Shown piece by piece: positions 1 to 5,997 of a stretch of 8,009 nucleotides of DNA (position 1 is the first letter of the stretch; every line of letters starts with the position of its first letter). The notes under the pieces are model-generated. The model was not told the DNA's origin. It worked only from the letters and a program-made list of their open reading frames with translations, and did not search any database. Made by a program: the position numbers and the translations under genes. This stretch comes from an uncultured Pseudomonadota bacterium (GTDB taxonomy: Bacteria; Pseudomonadota; Gammaproteobacteria; Burkholderiales; SG8-39), in contig CAITSH010000502.1 of NCBI GenBank assembly GCA_903895005.1, positions 1 through 8,009 on the forward strand. Reading direction: 5' to 3'.

Positions 1-12
1 GGAGGACCCACC

Positions 13-993
13 ATGAAAACAACGCTGCTGAAACTTGTTGCGGTCGCCGCACTCGGCCTGGGCCTGGGCCTGGGCTTTACCGGGTCTGCGCTGGCACAGT
101 CGTTCCCGAACAAACCCATTCGCCTAATCGTACCCTTCCCGCCCGGCGGGCCGGCTGATGTGCTGGCTCGTGTGCTGGCGCAAAAAATGAGTGAAGGCTT
201 TGGGCAGCAAGTAATCGTCGACAACCGCCCCGGCGGCAACACCATCATCGGCGCCGAACTCGCCGCCAAGGCGCCCGCTGACGGCTACACCATGCTGATG
301 GCCATAGACTCGACGCTGACCATGAACCCGGCGCTCTACACCAAGCTGCCCTACGACCCGATCAAGGATTTCGAGCCTGTGTCGCTGATCGCAATCGTTC
401 CTTCCATGCTTGTCGCCAACCTCAACGCCCCCTTCAACACCGTGCCGGAGCTTGTCGCCTATTCCAAGGCCAATCCCGGCAAGGTGATGTTCGGCTCGGG
501 CACCATCGCCATGCAGCTGGCAGGCGAGCTGTTCAACAACATGACCGGTACCAAAATGCAAAACGTTCCCTACAAGGGTGGCAACACAACCATCACCGCA
601 CTGATGGGCGGCGAGGTTCCGGTGATATTCGAGGGTATCTCGACGGCACTGACAAACTGGAAAGCCGGTAAGGTGAAGGCATTGGGCGCCATGGGTGCCA
701 AGCGCCTGCCGCAAGCCCCGGAGCTGGCAACAGTCGCCGAGTCTGGCGTGCCCGGCTACGAAGCCCAGGTCTGGCAGAGTGTGGTCGTGCCTGCCGGTAC
801 GCCCCGTGATGTCATCGCCAAACTGAACGCCGAAGTGGTACGCGTAATGCGCCTTCCGGACACGCGTGAGCGCCTTGCGGCCGCAGGCATTGAACCGGTT
901 GGCGGTACCCCGGAAGAGCTGGGCAGCTTCGTAAGATCCGAGACGGCCAAGTGGGGCAAGATCATCAAAGAAATCGGCTTGAAAATCGAATAA
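13..993 (+). CDS. TctC/Bug-family tripartite tricarboxylate transporter substrate-binding protein (copy 1)
   Basis: This is a periplasmic solute-binding protein of the Bug (TctC) family, whose members bind small, usually carboxylated molecules and pass them to a TctAB-type permease. The 326-residue length is normal for the family. A Sec signal peptide is visible: Lys2 and Lys7, a hydrophobic core rich in Gly-Leu, and a likely cut after ALA at residue 28. The mature part starts with the family signature IVPFPPGGPADV (residues 39-50). It then shows VDNRPGGNTIIGAE, KLPYDPIKDFE (111-121), VPYKGG and a late VPAGTP motif. The start is well supported: GGAGGA at 1-6 lies 6 bases before the ATG. The next gene is a paralogue beginning 39 bases downstream, and no TctA or TctB gene is in the window, so the protein is probably an orphan receptor sharing a distant permease. 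The ligand is unknown. The family is certain; the substrate cannot be read from sequence. Confidence 0.95.
   Translation: MKTTLLKLVAVAALGLGLGLGFTGSALAQSFPNKPIRLIVPFPPGGPADVLARVLAQKMSEGFGQQVIVDNRPGGNTIIGAELAAKAPADGYTMLMAIDSTLTMNPALYTKLPYDPIKDFEPVSLIAIVPSMLVANLNAPFNTVPELVAYSKANPGKVMFGSGTIAMQLAGELFNNMTGTKMQNVPYKGGNTTITALMGGEVPVIFEGISTALTNWKAGKVKALGAMGAKRLPQAPELATVAESGVPGYEAQVWQSVVVPAGTPRDVIAKLNAEVVRVMRLPDTRERLAAAGIEPVGGTPEELGSFVRSETAKWGKIIKEIGLKIE
55..75 (+). repeat. (GGCCTG)3 hexanucleotide microsatellite in signal-peptide coding sequence
   Basis: Three exact copies of GGCCTG (55-72) followed by a partial GGC. The repeat is in frame and encodes alternating Gly-Leu in the hydrophobic core of the signal peptide of the first Bug receptor. 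Gain or loss of one unit would change the core by two residues without shifting the frame. Whether the tract varies in nature is not known. Confidence 0.85.
342..375 (+). repeat. Conserved DNA patch shared by Bug copies 1 and 3
   Basis: A 34-base stretch coding for KLPYDPIKDFE matches 5282-5315 in the third Bug gene with a single difference (C versus T at 357). The homologous stretch in copy 2 (1347-1380) differs from copy 1 at five positions. It encodes a conserved loop of the family, so the similarity is mainly ancestral. It is far higher than in flanking DNA of copies 1 and 3. Confidence 0.7.
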
Positions 994-1032
994 CAAATCG
1001 ACTACCGATAAGAAAACCCAAGGAGAGACGAC

Positions 1033-2001
1033 ATGAACACCCTTTTACGCGCATGTTTCATCGCACTGCTGCTAAGCGCCCAGGCATGGTCACAGGGCGC
1101 CGCCAACTACCCCAACAAACCCATACGCATCATCGTTCCCTTCCCACCCGGAGGGCCATCGGACGTACAGGCACGACTGATCGGTCAGAAAATGTCCGAG
1201 GCGTGGAACCAGCAGGTGATCATCGACAACCGGCCTGGCGCCAACACCATCATCGGCGCCGAAGCGGTGGCCAAAGCCGCTCCAGACGGCTATACCCTGC
1301 TTGTAGCGATCGACTCGACCCTGGTCATGAACCAGACCCTGTACGCCAAGCTGCCCTACGATCCGATCCGTGATTTCGCGCCCATCACCACGACCGCCCT
1401 GTCGCACATCATCCTGGTGGCCGATGCAGCAACGGGGCCGAAGACGGTTCAGGATCTGCTGCAAATGGCCAAGGCCAACCCTGGTAAAGTCAACTTTGGC
1501 TCGGGCACGATCACCACACAACTGGGCGGTGAACTGCTCAAGCGTGCAGCCGGCGTGAACATGACCTACGTACCCTACAAGGGCAGCCCTGGTACAGTGC
1601 AAGGCCTGCTCTCCGGAGATGTCAATTTCATCCTCGATGGCGTGACGTCAAGCGGACCACACATCAAGAGCGGCAAGTTACGGGTGCTGGCCACCGCGGG
1701 AACGCGGACCATCAGCGCACTGCCCGATTTGCCCAAGGTCAGCGACCTGCCTGGAATGGCAGGCTTTGATGTCACCGTCTGGCTAGGCATGGTTGCGCCG
1801 GCAGGCACCCCGGCGGACATCGTTGCAAAGCTGAATACGGAAATCGTGCGTATTCTCGGCCTGCCCGATGTTAAAGAAAAATTCGTCGCCGCCGGCTTGG
1901 ACCCTATTTCCAGCTCGCCGTCGGATTTTGCCGCCTACATCCGCAAGGAATCCGAACGCTGGGGCAAGGTCATCAAGGAAACCGGCATTCGTCTCGATTA
2001 A
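1033..2001 (+). CDS. TctC/Bug-family substrate-binding protein (copy 2)
   Basis: A second 322-residue Bug receptor in tandem with the first. The Sec signal peptide has Arg6, a short hydrophobic core and a plausible cut after AWS at residue 20. Family motifs follow in order: IVPFPPGGPSDV (34-45), IDNRPGANTIIGAE, AIDSTL, KLPYDPIRDF, VPYKGSPG and APAGTP. AGGAGA at 1021-1026 sits 6 bases before the ATG and supports the start. By hand count, about 68 of the first 93 mature residues (some 73%) are identical to copy 1. The match drops visibly in the C-terminal half. This suggests an old tandem duplication with divergence of the lobe that helps shape the ligand pocket. Both copies share AIDSTL and the surrounding loop, which the third Bug gene in this window lacks, so copies 1 and 2 may bind related ligands. 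It probably shares a transcript with copy 1 (39-base gap). The ligand is unknown. Confidence 0.95.
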   Translation: MNTLLRACFIALLLSAQAWSQGAANYPNKPIRIIVPFPPGGPSDVQARLIGQKMSEAWNQQVIIDNRPGANTIIGAEAVAKAAPDGYTLLVAIDSTLVMNQTLYAKLPYDPIRDFAPITTTALSHIILVADAATGPKTVQDLLQMAKANPGKVNFGSGTITTQLGGELLKRAAGVNMTYVPYKGSPGTVQGLLSGDVNFILDGVTSSGPHIKSGKLRVLATAGTRTISALPDLPKVSDLPGMAGFDVTVWLGMVAPAGTPADIVAKLNTEIVRILGLPDVKEKFVAAGLDPISSSPSDFAAYIRKESERWGKVIKETGIRLD

Positions 2002-2039
2002 CAGCGAGCCGCCCGCCAACTAAAAAAATCGAATCCGCC

Positions 2040-2951
2040 ATGCCAACCCTCACCCCCGTTGAAGTCGGTACTGTATCGCGTACGTTTTTCGCCGCGCCGC
2101 TTTGGGTAGGCATGGAACACGGCTTTTTCCGCAACGAAGGCCTTGATGTCAGGCTTGGCATTTTTGGTAATGCCTCTCAGGTCGAGCCGCTGATATCGGG
2201 CGCCATGCACATCGCGCTTGCATCGCCAGAAGTTGTGCTGCAGAACGCCAGCCAGGGCGGGCCATTGCGTTTTATCGGCGGCAACGCCGGCAAGATGTCG
2301 CATTTTTTTATTGCGCAGCCCCGCTTCAAGCGTATCGAAGACCTGCGCGGGGCGACCATAGGCATACTCAATATGGTCGAGGGCACCTTCTTCCAGTTGC
2401 AGGAAATCATGGCACGCCACGGCCTGCATTACCCCGCTGACTACCACGTCAAGGAAACCGGCGGCGCACCGCCTCGCCACAAGGCCCTGGTCGAAGGCGG
2501 GATTGATGCCGGTTTGCAGTCGATTCCGTGGGTCTACATGGAAGAGGACGCCGGCTTTTCCAACCTGTGCGACGTGGCCGACTACGTGCCCGACTGGCAG
2601 TTCACCACGCTCAACGTCAGTCGCGAATGGGCGGCGAACAATCATGACACCGTGGTTGCCTTCCTGCGTGCGATGTTAAAGAGCACGGCCTGGATACTGC
2701 ACAACCGTGCCGGCACCGCTGCGCTGGTCGAGCGCGAGATGCACATGTCACTGGCGCACGCCGAACGCGGCTGGGACTATTACACCAGCCACGGTGTGCT
2801 CTCCCCCGATTTGTCGCTGAATATTCGCGGTCTGGAAAAAGTCATCGGCACCCAGGTCGATGCCGGGTTGCTGCCACAGGGAAAACCGCCAGACACCACG
2901 CCGTTCATCGAACCCGGCTATCTGGCACAAGCCAGAGCGCGAATGGCATGA
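2040..2951 (+). CDS. NMT1/SsuA-like (ABC-type) substrate-binding-fold protein lacking a signal peptide
   Basis: A 303-residue protein of the NMT1/THI5-SsuA type II periplasmic-binding fold. Typical features are VGTVSRTFFAAPLWVGMEHG (9-28), GFFRNEGLDVRLGIFG (residues 28-43), a first-lobe segment that tests for ligand near 50-70, and the hinge-like IEDLRGATIGIL (99-110). Most relatives are lipoproteins or Sec-exported. This one starts directly with the first beta-strand, and no hydrophobic leader can be encoded in the 38-base gap upstream. It is therefore predicted to be cytosolic. No clear Shine-Dalgarno precedes the ATG, only an A-run (TAAAAAAATC, 2021-2030), so translation may depend on the upstream gene. 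Known cytosolic relatives of the fold include yeast THI5 and 4,5-dihydroxyphthalate decarboxylase. The Cys-rich motif of THI5 is absent, since only one Cys (Cys177) is present. No ABC permease or ATPase is in the window. It lies between the Bug pair and a ThDP enzyme, suggesting a ligand-linked role, but the function is not established. Confidence 0.8.
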   Translation: MPTLTPVEVGTVSRTFFAAPLWVGMEHGFFRNEGLDVRLGIFGNASQVEPLISGAMHIALASPEVVLQNASQGGPLRFIGGNAGKMSHFFIAQPRFKRIEDLRGATIGILNMVEGTFFQLQEIMARHGLHYPADYHVKETGGAPPRHKALVEGGIDAGLQSIPWVYMEEDAGFSNLCDVADYVPDWQFTTLNVSREWAANNHDTVVAFLRAMLKSTAWILHNRAGTAALVEREMHMSLAHAERGWDYYTSHGVLSPDLSLNIRGLEKVIGTQVDAGLLPQGKPPDTTPFIEPGYLAQARARMA

Positions 2952-3041
2952 TTTCACTACAATTGAACGCATATTTTCACACGAATTCGACCTATCTATT
3001 TCCACCAATTCATTCAATAAACCAACCGTAACGGAGCAAAC
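2952..3041 (+). promoter_or_regulatory. AT-rich intergenic region upstream of the ThDP enzyme
   Basis: This 90-base gap has 33 G+C bases by hand count (about 37%), far lower than the surrounding genes, which fits a promoter or operator zone. TTCACA at 2976-2981 matches five of six positions of a sigma-70 -35 box, but no good -10 box lies at the right distance. TTGAAC at 2963-2968 is another weak candidate. GGAG at 3033-3036, 5 bases before the ATG, is the ribosome binding site of the next gene. No inverted repeat that would mark an operator was found. A promoter here is inferred from composition only. Confidence 0.35.
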
Positions 3042-4826
3042 ATGAACGCCAAAGACCAGGTCGCGAAGGCCATTCTTCACGATACGCCGGTACCCGGCCC
3101 AGAGCAGACCGACATCTGGGGCAGCGACGCCATTGCCGCGATGCTGGGGGAGCTGGACATTCCCTACCTAGCACTAAACCCCGGCGCGAGCTATCGCGGC
3201 TTGCATGACAGCATTGTCAATTACATCGGCAACAAGAATCCGCAAATGCTGCTGTGCCTGCACGAAGAATCTGCAGTGTCCATAGCGCAGGGCTATGCCA
3301 AGGCCTCCGACAAGATGATGGGCTGCGTGCTGCACTCCAACGTCGGCCTGATGCACGCTTCGATGTCGATTTTCAACGCCTGGTGCGATCGCATCCCGAT
3401 GCTGATCCTCGGCGCCACCGGTCCTTGGGATGCCGCCAAGCGCCGTCCCTGGATTGACTGGATCCACACCGTATCCGACCAAGGCGCGATCATCCGCGAC
3501 TACACCAAGTGGGACAACCAGCCAGCGTCCGTGCCCGCTACGTTCGAAGCCCTGTTGCGCGCCGTGCAAATCGCCGACACCGCGCCCAAGGGACCGACCT
3601 ACGTCAACCTCGACGCCGCGATCCAGGAATCCAAGATTGGTCCGCTGCCCAAGCTGCCTGACGCGAGCCGCTTTCGCGCGCCAGCGCCGGTGCTGCCCGC
3701 CCCCGAATTGCTCGAACAGGCCGCCAAGTTGCTCTCAGGCGCGAAGAACCCTGTCATCCTGATGGGTCGCGCCACGCGCAGCGAGGCCGGCTGGAAACAG
3801 CGCGTCGCGCTCGCCGAAAAACTCCAGGCCAAGGTCCTCACCGACCTGAAAATGCCCGCAGTGTTCCCGACAGACCACCCGCTCCATCCGGTGGCACCCG
3901 GCGTGTTCTTCTCTCCCGCCGCCTGCAAACTGCTGCGCGAGGCCGACGTGGTGCTGGCCCTGGACTGGTATGACGTCGCCGGTGCGCTCAAGCAGGCCTA
4001 TGGAGCCGAGCCCATCACAGCCAAGGTCATCAATGTCTCGCCAGACCAGCTGGTACATCGCGGCTGGAGCATGGACTACCAGGCCCTGCCGCCGGTTGAT
4101 GTGTACATGCTGTGCGAGACCGACCCGGTCGTGCCACTGCTCACCGCCGCAGTCACTGCGCGGGCGGCCGCCACACCACAAGCGCGCGCTGAATTACCGC
4201 CGCTGGACAACACCGTGGTATCCATCCGCGGCCTTGCTGAAGCGGTCAACGCCGCAACCGAGGGCATGGATGTCTGCTTCACCCAACTGCCCCTGGGCTG
4301 GAACGGCGAATACCGCCACTTCAAGCACCCAATGGAGTACATCGGCCTCAACGGCGGCGGCGGCATCGGCGCGGGTCCTGGCATCACCGTGGGCGCCGCG
4401 CTGGCGCTCAAGGGCAGCGGACGCGTCCCAATCGGTGTTCTCGGTGACGGCGATTTCCTGATGGGCGTCACGGCGCTGTGGACCGCCGCCCACTACGAAG
4501 TCCCAGTGCTGATCATTGTCGCCAACAACCGTTCGTTCTATAACGATGAAGTACACCAGGAACGTGTCGCCAAGGAACGTTCGCGCCCGGTCGAGAACAA
4601 ATGGATCGGCCAGAAGATCAACGATCCGGACATTGACCTCGCGATGATGGCGCGCGCCCAGGGCGCTGAAGGCATCGGCCCCGTGACCAAAGCTGAGGAT
4701 GTCGCCGGAGCGATCAAGCAGGGTCTCGCCGCAGTCAAGGCGGGCAAGGTCTGCGTCATCGACATGCGCGTGTTGCCCGGATACGACACCAACATGAGCG
4801 GGTCCCAGGCCAGCCAGAAACGCTGA
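3042..4826 (+). CDS. Thiamine diphosphate-dependent enzyme (acetolactate synthase / benzoylformate decarboxylase superfamily)
   Basis: A 594-residue cytosolic ThDP enzyme with the usual three-domain order. The N-terminal PYR domain (about 20-190) carries the cofactor-activating Glu in LHEES (Glu75) and the conserved block HSNVGLMHAS (98-107). A central domain spans about 205-360. The C-terminal PP domain (about 390-590) holds a Gly-rich loop (436-447) and the diphosphate/Mg motif GDG (468-470), then NN at 495-496, matching the GDG-X24-NN pattern. Family members cleave or join carbon bonds next to the carbonyl of 2-oxo acids or acyl-CoAs. The length fits both acetolactate synthase-like and decarboxylase-like groups. 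No small regulatory subunit gene (ilvH/ilvN type) adjoins it, and the context is transport-related rather than branched-chain amino acid synthesis, so biosynthetic acetolactate synthase is unlikely. The substrate is unknown. The start is supported by GGAG at 3033-3036. Two hairpins follow the stop codon, so this is probably the last gene of its transcript. Confidence 0.9.
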   Translation: MNAKDQVAKAILHDTPVPGPEQTDIWGSDAIAAMLGELDIPYLALNPGASYRGLHDSIVNYIGNKNPQMLLCLHEESAVSIAQGYAKASDKMMGCVLHSNVGLMHASMSIFNAWCDRIPMLILGATGPWDAAKRRPWIDWIHTVSDQGAIIRDYTKWDNQPASVPATFEALLRAVQIADTAPKGPTYVNLDAAIQESKIGPLPKLPDASRFRAPAPVLPAPELLEQAAKLLSGAKNPVILMGRATRSEAGWKQRVALAEKLQAKVLTDLKMPAVFPTDHPLHPVAPGVFFSPAACKLLREADVVLALDWYDVAGALKQAYGAEPITAKVINVSPDQLVHRGWSMDYQALPPVDVYMLCETDPVVPLLTAAVTARAAATPQARAELPPLDNTVVSIRGLAEAVNAATEGMDVCFTQLPLGWNGEYRHFKHPMEYIGLNGGGGIGAGPGITVGAALALKGSGRVPIGVLGDGDFLMGVTALWTAAHYEVPVLIIVANNRSFYNDEVHQERVAKERSRPVENKWIGQKINDPDIDLAMMARAQGAEGIGPVTKAEDVAGAIKQGLAAVKAGKVCVIDMRVLPGYDTNMSGSQASQKR

Positions 4827-4838
4827 GGAACGCCATGC

Positions 4839-4856
4839 CCGCCGGGACACCGGCGG
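4839..4856 (+). terminator. Hairpin 1 after the ThDP gene
   Basis: A perfect 7-bp GC stem, CCGCCGG (4839-4845) with CCGGCGG (4850-4856), around a 4-base loop GACA. It lies 12 bases after the stop codon and is followed by TTTGTG, a short T-run. It may act as a weak terminator or protect the transcript end, together with the stronger hairpin just downstream. Confidence 0.55.
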
Positions 4857-4867
4857 TTTGTGACACA

Positions 4868-4908
4868 CCCCGGAAATACCCGCCTGGCGCGGGTTTCCGG
4901 GGAATTTT
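4868..4908 (+). terminator. Probable rho-independent terminator after the ThDP gene (hairpin 2)
   Basis: A long inverted repeat: CCCCGGAAA (4868-4876) pairs with TTTCCGGGG (4894-4902). An inner stem CCCGC (4879-4883) pairs with GCGGG (4889-4893), leaving a 2-base bulge (TA) and a 5-base loop. The 14 paired bases are followed by AATTTT (4903-4908). GC-rich stem plus T-run fits a factor-independent terminator. It separates the ThDP gene from the third Bug gene. The spacing to the next ATG (59 bases) would also allow partial read-through or attenuation. Confidence 0.75.
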
Positions 4909-4956
4909 CGAATTTAAGTTCGACGCGCGACGGGTCCCAGAACCCGCGGGCATCAC

Positions 4957-4963
4957 AAGGAGA
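4957..4963 (+). promoter_or_regulatory. Ribosome binding site fixing the start of the third Bug gene
   Basis: AAGGAGA ends 4 bases before the ATG at 4968. This decides the start: the same frame is open back to an ATG at 4860, but that would add 36 unlikely residues encoded through the terminator hairpin and would bury the twin-arginine leader. A small hairpin, CGGGT (4931-4935) with ACCCG (4942-4946), lies just upstream. Its role, if any, is unknown. Confidence 0.85.
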
Positions 4964-4967
4964 AGAT

Positions 4968-5945
4968 ATGTTCACACGTCGCAGTTTTGTGGCCTCGGCA
5001 CTCGCCGCGCTCACCCTCCCCCTTTCGAGGGCCTGGGCCCAAGCCTGGCCCAGTCGCCCGATAAAATTTGTCGTACCGCTCACACCAGGCGGTGCCAACG
5101 ACTATCTTGCGCGCCTGTTTTCGGAACGCCTGCAAGCGGTACTCGGCCAGCCCGTAGTGGTCGAAAATAAACCCGGCGTGGGCGGAAACATCGGAACCGA
5201 ATACGTGGCAAAGCAGCCCGCGGACGGATATACGCTGCTGATCTCGTCGAACACCCATGTCATAAACGTCAATTTTTTCAGCAAGCTGCCCTACGATCCG
5301 ATCAAGGATTTCGAGGCGGTGTCCATGGTGGGCAGCATCCCGTTTGTGATGACAGTCAACGCCAGCACCCCGGTGACCACCCTGAAGGAATTCATCGCCA
5401 TGGCCAAGGCGAAGCCCGGAACCGTTACCTACGGCACCGCTGGCATCGGGACACCGCACCACCTTGCCTCGGAACAACTGAGGGGACTTGCCGGCATCGA
5501 CATGACGCACGTTCCTTACAAAGGTGCGGCGGGGATCGTCCCCGCCCTGCTGGCCAACGAAATCACGGTGACCATTGGCGCGATCAACTCCCTGCTACCG
5601 CACATCCGCAGCGGCAAGCTGCGTCCCATTGCCGTGGCCGCCAGTACGCGCACCGCGATTCTTCCAGATGTGCCTACACTCGCCGAAGCCGGCCCTTTCC
5701 CGGGTCTGAGCATGGATGTGTGGTTTGCCGTGCTCGCGCCCGCCGGGACGCCACGCGCAATCATCGAACGCTACAATGCGGAGATCAACAAGATGGTCCG
5801 CGACCCGCAGGTGGTCAAGGATAAACTCACCCCCGTGGGCATCGAGCCTCTAGGAACTACGCCGGAACGTTGTATGGAAATCATGAAGGCCGACCTAGCA
5901 AAGTTCATCAAGGTTGCCAAGGACGCCAATATCAAGCCGGAATAG
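4968..5945 (+). CDS. TctC/Bug-family substrate-binding protein with Tat-type leader (copy 3)
   Basis: A 325-residue Bug receptor. Its leader begins MFTRRSFVASALAALTLPLS, and TRRSFV fits the twin-arginine (Tat) pattern. A probable cut lies after AWA at residue 24. Export in folded form through Tat would differ from the two Sec-type Bug proteins upstream. Family motifs: VVPLTPGGANDYLAR (35-49), VENKPGVGGNIGTE, KLPYDPIKDFE, VPYKGAAG and APAGTP. The pocket regions differ from copies 1 and 2: PLTPGGAND replaces PFPPGGPxD, and SSNTHVINVN replaces the AIDSTL loop. A different ligand is therefore likely. The strong AAGGAGA site supports this start. The two hairpins upstream suggest it has its own promoter or receives only read-through transcription; no confident promoter is seen in 4909-4956. 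No TctAB genes are nearby. The family is certain; the ligand is unknown. Confidence 0.93.
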   Translation: MFTRRSFVASALAALTLPLSRAWAQAWPSRPIKFVVPLTPGGANDYLARLFSERLQAVLGQPVVVENKPGVGGNIGTEYVAKQPADGYTLLISSNTHVINVNFFSKLPYDPIKDFEAVSMVGSIPFVMTVNASTPVTTLKEFIAMAKAKPGTVTYGTAGIGTPHHLASEQLRGLAGIDMTHVPYKGAAGIVPALLANEITVTIGAINSLLPHIRSGKLRPIAVAASTRTAILPDVPTLAEAGPFPGLSMDVWFAVLAPAGTPRAIIERYNAEINKMVRDPQVVKDKLTPVGIEPLGTTPERCMEIMKADLAKFIKVAKDANIKPE

Positions 5946-5950
5946 GTTCT

Positions 5951-5971
5951 CGCCCGCCTCAAAAGCGGGCG
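5951..5971 (+). terminator. Hairpin between the third Bug gene and the beta-helix gene
   Basis: A perfect 7-bp stem, CGCCCGC (5951-5957) with GCGGGCG (5965-5971), and a 7-base loop, starting 5 bases after the Bug stop codon. No T-run follows, so intrinsic termination is doubtful. It could instead stabilise the transcript end or separate expression of the two genes. Confidence 0.4.
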
Positions 5972-5997
5972 TGCGCCGACAAAAGATGGAGAACGCA

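Noticed and set aside
124..996. A 290-codon open frame on the - strand opposite the first Bug gene
   Set aside because: It is a shadow of the biased codon use of the real gene: no family resemblance, no ribosome site, full antisense overlap with a certain gene.
2040..2951. The NMT1-like protein as a THI5-type HMP phosphate synthase
   Set aside because: The Cys-rich motif of THI5 is missing; only one cysteine is present. General fold similarity is not enough for this call.
4194..4868. A 224-codon open frame on the - strand opposite the ThDP gene end
   Set aside because: It overlaps the conserved PP domain antisense and the terminator region. The composition is that of a mirror frame, with no recognisable motif.
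4860..4967. N-terminal extension of the third Bug gene to an ATG at 4860
   Set aside because: It would translate through a terminator hairpin and put 36 residues before a clear Tat leader. The strong ribosome site belongs to the ATG at 4968.
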